Source: Eretmocerus hayati (lineage: Eukaryota; Arthropoda; Insecta; Hymenoptera; Aphelinidae). From it: a stretch of DNA of 64,000 nt. Below the pieces are notes generated by a model that worked only from the letters and a program-made list of their open reading frames with translations, did no database searches and was not told where the DNA came from. Below are positions 57,726 to 64,000 of this stretch, piece by piece. The position numbers and the translations under genes are program-made. Every line of letters starts with the position of its first letter. Position 1 is the first letter of the stretch. The stretch is taken from assembly GCA_029851415.1 (NCBI GenBank), contig CM056744.1, forward strand, positions 104,255,338 to 104,319,337, in the 5' to 3' direction.

Positions 57726-59456
57726 AAATCGTCGCTGTAACATACCAGAAGTTTAAGCACAGGCCATTAAGAGGATGTCGGATACCGATATTGTCAAGCT
57801 CTCAAATAACTCCGTAAATTTTTTCGATATATCAAAAATTCACCCAGAAATTCAAGAACTCAGCAACGCCGGTAATTATGCGATAGGGGTAGAACTTGGA
57901 CATCCCCTTAAGGAATCAACGAAATATCCTAAGATTCTCAGACACTAATAACTTGAATTATATAATAAAAATCTACAACATTTTCCCAGCAGTCGACGGC
58001 TCCGTTATCGCATACACGAACAAGAGGAGAAGAAAAATTATTACACAGACGCGGAGACTCTTCGATCATAGACATCAGAACGCGATGATACCTGAAAAAT
58101 CGCGCAACCCCAATACTCAACAGTGTGATATCATCGTAGCGCGAAGCTCACCCGCATTACGTGCTGCGCCAGCATCATCGCACACCACAATACGAGGTAG
58201 AAATTTCACCTCAGGTTCGTTTTATCCCCAACCTCGATTGTAGGTACCCTCTGAGTTTGCAAGAAATAAATCGTCCCAGTCACGCGACATATATTAAACA
58301 TTAATCTCTGCGAGCTTTGAAGACTCCCTCTTTGCGGTCTCAACGATTTGCGCACGCTTATCGTTTTCTTGCTCGTAGTCTTTGTCATCATGAGCGCGTG
58401 TGATTCTCGCATTGTAAAACGCAGCCATTTAGCGATCTAAAATTCAACCCCTACTTTCCATATCGTGACTTTTAATATGAGTGTACATTTGCTGCAGTAT
58501 TGCACTAATTACTGACATTTTTTACAGGTAGAGTCTTGTTAGAATTGTATGCATGTGTAATCGGAGGTATGAGCGAAAGGGAATGTATTATTGTTAACTG
58601 ACAATGAGTGGAGGGTAGTTTAGAGTGGTGAAAAGCAGGGTAGAGAAATTTTGCGCATTATTTATTGTGCTCGATTCTGTCACGGTTATACACATATAAT
58701 GTGAATTTCGCTCATTTGAAAAGGGAGTGCAGATAATATAGTGTAAATTGCTGACCTGGACCTGTGAGACTCGTCCGTGTCACTCACACGAGTTGCTGAT
58801 TTATTATCGTCATTTTGAAAGCAAATTTTCGACCCGTTTCCCTCTCATTATAAACGTTACATGTCTATTTAGGTGAGAGTACAGAAAATACATTTTCGTC
58901 TACGTATTTGTATCTACTATGTATGTTTGTGTGTATGTGTTCATGTGTGTCAGGATACAGAGTTGAATCGTATATTGTCGGTAATTTTGTCGGTTGCATT
59001 TCGCATTGTGTCGCATTTGTGAAGCGGAAATACATCATATTGAGAGATGTGTTTCGTGAGTTTTGGATTAATTTTATGAAATTTTCGAGGAAATTTTTAT
59101 AGTGGATACGAACTGTCACTTTAATGTACTCTGTGCTCACATATAGTTGTTTGATGTATAATATACGTGAGTTGAGGGATGATTCTTGATAAAACGGCTA
59201 TCGTCGATGTTATTCATCATTCATGATATAATAATGGACGTTGGTTTTGCACGAGAATTTTGCCATTATTCAGAGCGTTGAATGTGGATGAATAATTGAT
59301 CTGGCTAAACTATATCAACTTTTCTTATTAAGATTTATGCGTTTTGGTAAATACAGTAATTTTGCGGCTTCTGTCTCTTGAAAAAAAAAAAAAATTTATT
59401 TCCAAAAATTCCTCGAAAAAAATGAGGATATGAGATAGGATATGTACAAACTCAAT
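57726..59456. other. no supported gene
   Basis: The frame at 57896-58243 (115 codons) has plain composition and no recognised domain. A short TG-rich stretch lies near 58920-58950, and an A run sits at 59382-59393. Confidence 0.35.
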
Positions 59457-61440
59457 AATTGAGGGGATGCATGGAAAAAGTGTCTAATTACAAAATGGCC
59501 ATTTCGAGAAAAACGATATAAACTAACTGTATCTTGCCCGTGGCATAATTCGATGGGCAGGCGTGGCTCATTTCAAAGATTATGACATCCTCGAAATTAC
59601 CGATTAGGAATTGGAAGGTTGCTGCCGATTTTGAGAAGTATTTAGCCATTCGAAAAAATGTAATTAGGCCCTTTTTCCCAATACTGGGTCAATTTTTGTG
59701 ACAATCACTCCACTAAAAGTTTAAAAACGATGCGAAATCGAGTTCAATGACCTCCAAATTTCATCAGCATATCTATGGGTATGTCACATAAGATATCCGA
59801 TTGCGATTCAACGTCTCAATGCATTTTCATAGATTCTGCACGTGAAAGATTGTTCCATAGAGTGTGTGAAACTGAGGTCACTCAAAATTCACTGAGCAAG
59901 CATGAAGATACATTTTTTGCAGGCCAAAGAACATGATTTGATAGCCAGAATTGGTAGAAAAGAGATATGGAGGCCATGAGCATTCTTTAAAAACTGTTTC
60001 CTAAAAAATTAGGCCCTTTTTACCAATACTCCACCTTTTAGGCCCTTTATCCCGATATCGATAGTGGAGTTAGGCCCTTTTGAACGAGTTTCTCCGGTGA
60101 CTTAGGCCCTTTTTACCAATATTGTTGCACTTAGGCCCTTTTTACCAATATTGTTGTACTCAGGCCCTTTTTACCATTAATCTTGGACTTAGGCCCTTTT
60201 TATCAATACTCTTCCACTTAAGCCCTTTCTTTCTATACCGATCGAAAGACTCTTTCGAGGAATCTTTGCGGCCTTGATTGCTTTCTAGGTACCTGTCTCC
60301 GCGATAAGTCCCCTCCATACACTCACGTTCGTGCTGAGATTTGATTGTCACATCAGTCTTTCTTCAGGATTCTCATTGTTTCAATCTCTCGTTCGATTAT
60401 GAGAGTATCTCTCATGGTGAGCGCAAGATGTTTTTTCTGTGTTCGAAGTAACAGTGATGTATGTTCGTTCGGATGTAAATTTTGTGAATGTGCTAATGCG
60501 TAGGTCTCACACATCAACATTCACAGAACTTTTCTTTCATTACTTGAGTGGATTTTTTTCTCCTTTACTGAAAGACATACAAAGTGTTGGTTAAAGCCTT
60601 CGTACAGTGCAAAAGGGAAGTCGATTGAGCTGGCTGTCTCACCTGGATTCACGGTTCAGTAGAGATATTTAGGAAAATCCGAAAAAAATTCAGTTTCCTC
60701 CGCCGAAAAATGATTTAGTGAGGAATCCAACCTATTGAAACTGTGATTTGATTAATATAGGTATATCTACTCCTGATATTGGTAAGGAATGTCAGCCGAT
60801 CATTTTGGCTATACTTCCTGACTCACACGCGAAAATCGACGTAAGTTAGGGATGAGACCTAATGATCAATAATAAACGAACATCATTTGAATCGGCATCC
60901 GAATTCTATCTGCATATTTGCTGGATAGAAAATGAAACAAACCTCAGAACACCCATTTTTGGAATATAGAAAAGACAAATTGATCAGAGATGTACTACTT
61001 GTTCGAAATGAAGAAACAGTAAAATATCTATGCAAAGAGTCGAATTCCCATCATATAATATAGGAAGGGGCCTAACTCCCACCGTATAATCGACAAAAGG
61101 GCCTAACTCCCATCGTATGATCGACAAAAGGGCCTAATTCCCATCATATAATCGACAAAAGGGCCTTACTCCCATCACGCAATCGACGGAAGGGCCTAAT
61201 GGATGTGAGGCCTTTTTATCGAATACGTAAAAGGGCCTAAGGGCCATTAGGCCCTTGTATTGGATACGTGAAAGGGCCTAAGGGCTCTTAGACCCTTTTT
61301 CCGATCTGTGAGGTTTTCAAAATGTATGAAAAAACGAGTTTTATGGGGTGATAGATTGTGGTTCAGAGATTAAAAAAAGCGAGTGTCCAGAAAAAGGGCC
61401 TAAGCGCCATTAGGCCCTTCTTCCATGCATCCCCTCAATT
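59457..61440. mobile_element. foldback-like element with opposed TAGGCCCTTTT repeats
   Basis: AATTGAGGGGATGCATGG at 59457 and CCATGCATCCCCTCAATT ending at 61440 are perfect inverted ends. The left half carries about nine copies of TTAGGCCCTTT(TT)ACCAATA-type units (one near 59668, the rest at 60008-60235) in plus orientation. The right half carries about ten AAGGGCCTAA units (61065-61420) in the opposite sense, with about 30-31 bp spacing. About 800 bp of unique sequence separates the arrays. No coding region is recognised. The halves are not closely alike outside the motif, so this differs from a simple inverted duplication. Confidence 0.6.
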
Positions 61441-61499
61441 GTAACCGCACTAAAATTGCTGAGAATAGAGTGAGTTGATACATTCCCTTATATTATAGA

Positions 61500-62197
61500 G
61501 TCATGAAGGAAACATATGTGTGATTCCATCGACTACCACCGAATGCCAATGACGGAAGGAAGGAATATTGTCTTTTATATACCGGGTCCCTGCCTTTCGG
61601 CTCAACCCCGGTTGCCCCCATGGGCACGGGGCAGGGATACGCCCTGCCAGCGCATCGGTTCGGAGGACGGCCACCACCGAACCACAAGTGATTCGACAAT
61701 GACCCGCTCCTCCTTCCCGACTACCGAATTTCGGGCTCAGCCTCCAGCACAAGGCCGAAACCCACCCCTCGGTGGGGCGTTTTGGGGCTCTTTTAGGCTT
61801 CCTGAGAGCCCAGGGAGTCCCTCGGGATGATGGATGAGTCTTTCGGGCTGGCATTGTTATCGCCCGAGGGCGATTCCAATTCGAGTCCCTAGACTCACCC
61901 TCTCCCGTGGTGCCGGATGGAGGTGTGCGGTCTCCTCGCTCCGGCGGGCGATGACTGGGACCGGGAGCTCGTCAGACTCCAGGGATGAGGCGCCATGCCC
62001 CAACTCCCCTTGCGGTTTTCGGGAGAAGTCAAACCGCCGAGCGCCAGTCTCGGGACCAGTGTTCTCCCTACCGACTTCTGGCCTAAGCCCAGGTACGGTG
62101 TCCCAGTAACTGGGGCCGGGGGGGGTCCTCACACCCCGGGACGTGAGGTCCCCTTGCGGTAAAGTACCCGTGCGGTTTAGGGTCCGGGTTACAGCGC
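61500..62197 (-). mobile_element. 3' non-coding part of a non-LTR retrotransposon
   Basis: This GC-rich, CpG-rich sequence follows the stop of the retrotransposon frame at 62198 on the minus strand. GC content drops sharply near 61580, which probably marks the 3' end of the element. I found no poly-A tail or target duplication. The overlapping ORFs here are not taken as genes. Confidence 0.45.
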
Positions 62198-62560
62198 CTA
62201 GGCACTGCTTCCCTCGCCCTCCTCTTCCACTTCTGTTCTCATCCTCAGAGCTTCCTTCCGTGCCAAGAAGGCCCTCTCCGCAAACTTACAAAATGCCCCG
62301 AACGATTTCCTCCCATCCATAACCCCACTCACGTTCCAATTGCCATCATCATCCCGTATCACACCCATACTTCCCAAGTCACGCAAATCGTTATACAACT
62401 CACGCTCACACAACACATGCATCCAATCCTCCCGTTCATACCCACACACACATCTGGGCGTGCCACTTAGCCTTCTTTCAAAGAGGAACCCGTTGAAGTT
62501 CCGTGACCTGTGAGTAGACACAGGGCATGGAAGGACGGTTCAAACAGGCCTCTAGGGATG
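62198..62560 (-). pseudogene. non-LTR retrotransposon ORF2, C-terminal zinc-binding tail
   Basis: It reads (in two frames) LLTGHG, then S-R-N-F-N-G-F-L-F-E-R-R, C-V-C-G, and H-V-L-C-E-R-E-L-Y...L-R-D-L. That is the LTGHG...C.CG...H...C end typical of R1/Jockey-group ORF2. LLTGHG and the rest lie in different frames, so a frameshift has occurred near 62480. The stop is at 62198. Confidence 0.75.
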
Positions 62561-62731
62561 CCATTGTAACCGAGGGATCTACGGGGATATGGAAATGGTA
62601 GGGTTCTGTTCCTTAAATGATCAGAAAATGCCGGATTTACATAGAAATATGATAAACTATTTATTAAGATCAAATACAGCAGTTGAATCTGTAAATAGAA
62701 AAATAGATGAATGAATTGGTGTTGCGGTGTC

Positions 62732-62811
62732 AGTGTGTGTGTGTGTGTGTGTGCGTGCGTGTGTGCGTGTGTGCGTGTGTGCGTGTGTGCGTGTGTGTGT
62801 GTGTGTGTGTA
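62732..62811. repeat. (TG/CG)n microsatellite
   Basis: About 80 bp of alternating GT with regular GC steps (GTGTGC units) interrupt the retrotransposon remains. Confidence 0.9.
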
Positions 62812-63155
62812 CAAAGTGCGGTCTAGCCATTATACGGAGGTTATGAGCAGGTATTCTTACGGGGACTCTAAGGCCACGAGAGAGCTTCTCTCGGGCGGGG
62901 AAAACGCGGGGCTGGCCGGTGTGTGAGTGAACGGCCCTGATCTCCTCACCTCTAGAGCTCCTAGGGGTGGGGAGAGTTCGGTGCTCTGTCACCATCGCAA
63001 CTCCTGGAGCTCCCAGGTAATTACGGAGGCTCGGTCCGGGTGTGGACGCGTGATCTTTGGCCGACTACTGAGCTCCAATAGCCGGCCATCGGACTACTCC
63101 TTATTCTCAGGGCTCCTGAGGGTAGGGAGGAGTTGCCTGCTGGTGAACCTGCAAG

Positions 63156-64000
63156 TCATCTCCAAACCAGAGCTCCTGACTTGGAGAGACGAGCGAGTCC
63201 GGTCCGCGAGGCGGACTGGTGAAACCGTCGCGATCCACGACTTATAATGGCATGGATCTGCGACGCGGTGGCTCGAGAGTGTCGCTCTGACGGGGGGAAT
63301 CGGCGCCTGCTGGCCCGTACACGTCTGTGCGAGCGCACCGAAACCTTACCGGTTGCGAACGGTGAAGGGGTGCTCGTCACACCATCCACTAGAGTTACTC
63401 TCCTGATGAAGGCATAAGTGGCACGCCCGTTCTCAGTATTCTCCCATCTTTTATGCCACTCCACCCTCACATTCACCTCGATCATATCCTCCAGCTCGTC
63501 TCGAGACGATCAATCCATATGCCACATCCCTATCCAATAAATCTGTCGGTCGAAATTCGACATTCTTCCTTACTCTCCCCATTGTTGCACGTCTCCTGCA
63601 TTCCAGGTCCCACGGGGTCCATCCCGCGAGAACCTGGAGTGCCTCAGTGGAGACCGTGCGGCATGTCCTGAGACATGCCGAGAGGAAAACCCTCTGGCAG
63701 GAATTGAGTGCCACACGCGCAGTTCTATATACGAGGCGATCCGCCCACAGACTTGCCCCATACAGTGCCACACTCTTGAAAAGACCATTCACACATCAAT
63801 TTACCCCTTTCATTCTCACACCCCAGTTTTTCTTCAGGACTCTCCTGAATTTCCCCGACGAACTTGCAGATTTTTGGTCTGAGCCTCCACAAGTGTGGGG
63901 CAAAGGAGAGTCTCTGACCCACGTGTATACCCAAGTATTTTTTTCACTTACATACTTTATCTTTCTCGCAGTTCCATTCATATCCACAGTCACACTCCTA
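63156..64000 (-). pseudogene. non-LTR retrotransposon reverse transcriptase, 3' part, broken
   Basis: On the minus strand three frames together give the late part of an R1-type reverse transcriptase: YLGIHVGQRLSF (about 63930), ALYGASLWAD (about 63760), a C-R-T-V-S-T-E-A-L-Q-V-L-A-G block (about 63660) and E-W-H-K-R-W-E...G-R-A-T-Y-A-F (about 63455). Changes of frame mean the copy is dead. The catalytic palm and endonuclease would lie beyond the window. About 600 bp without such similarity (62560-63155), including the microsatellite, separate this from the zinc-binding tail, which suggests an insertion or expansion. Confidence 0.75.

Noticed and set aside
60005..61420. Short regular repeats with variable text between them, resembling a CRISPR array
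   Set aside because: The window is eukaryotic, units run in opposite orientation inside one inverted-repeat element, there are no cas genes, and repeat and spacer lengths are irregular.
61501..62132. Overlapping ORFs of 91-117 codons on both strands
   Set aside because: GC-rich 3' non-coding part of the retrotransposon. Open frames on both strands reflect composition.

Overview
This is a eukaryotic nuclear window, AT-rich and full of repeats. It most likely comes from an insect, and a parasitoid wasp or related hymenopteran is the best guess. The grounds are spliced genes with good GT/AG sites, a complete animal-type lysosomal acetyltransferase gene with eleven phase-consistent exons, a defensin-like secreted peptide gene, an intronless ankyrin gene ending in a PRANC-type domain (a combination known from Nasonia and relatives, Wolbachia and poxviruses), an R1/Jockey-type retroposon fragment and many short inverted-repeat transposons. 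The species assignment is inference. No database search was possible.

Layout. 1-14.7 kb: no gene that can be supported well. It holds inverted-repeat elements (3743-4694), two elements flanked by TTAA (6508-7132, 12029-12417), one flanked by TA (10498-11293), a decayed tRNA-like unit near 7.7 kb, a GC-rich LTR-like block (about 11.9-13.3 kb) and two unexplained ORFs (9244-9660, 10019-10438). 14.8-21.3 kb: a three-exon plus-strand gene for a secreted protein with two CS-alpha-beta (defensin-fold) domains. Its first intron of 4.3 kb is filled by a large inverted-repeat transposon that itself contains a second one. 22.5-24.3 kb: low-complexity tracts and an AGGTCA-rich repeat. 24.4-26.2 kb: a nearly perfect inverted duplication with the same exon-like ORF in both arms. 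28.0-31.0 kb: a 1013-codon intronless ankyrin-PRANC gene on the minus strand. 32-33 kb: another AGGTCA-rich block.

35.5-42.65 kb: heparan-alpha-glucosaminide N-acetyltransferase (HGSNAT-like) on the minus strand. Eleven exons join in frame into about 557 residues. Only the signal-peptide exon is not securely found. 43.1-44.3 kb: a third copy of the TA-flanked element family. 46.0-48.5 kb: a foldback-type element with about 270-bp unique inverted ends and CpG-rich roughly 96-bp subrepeats. 50.4-51.4 kb: tandem units of about 260 bp with AGGTCA motifs. 55.8-57.7 kb: a CACTCA-type satellite. 59.46-61.44 kb: a second foldback-like element whose halves carry roughly 30-bp TAGGCCCTTTT repeats in opposite orientation. 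61.5 kb to the end: the 3' part of a broken non-LTR retrotransposon on the minus strand.

The genes do not form a pathway. The acetyltransferase is a housekeeping lysosomal enzyme. The defensin-like and ankyrin-PRANC genes are the accessory, possibly immune- or host-interaction-related part. The main theme is the density of foldback and inverted-repeat DNA, some inside introns.
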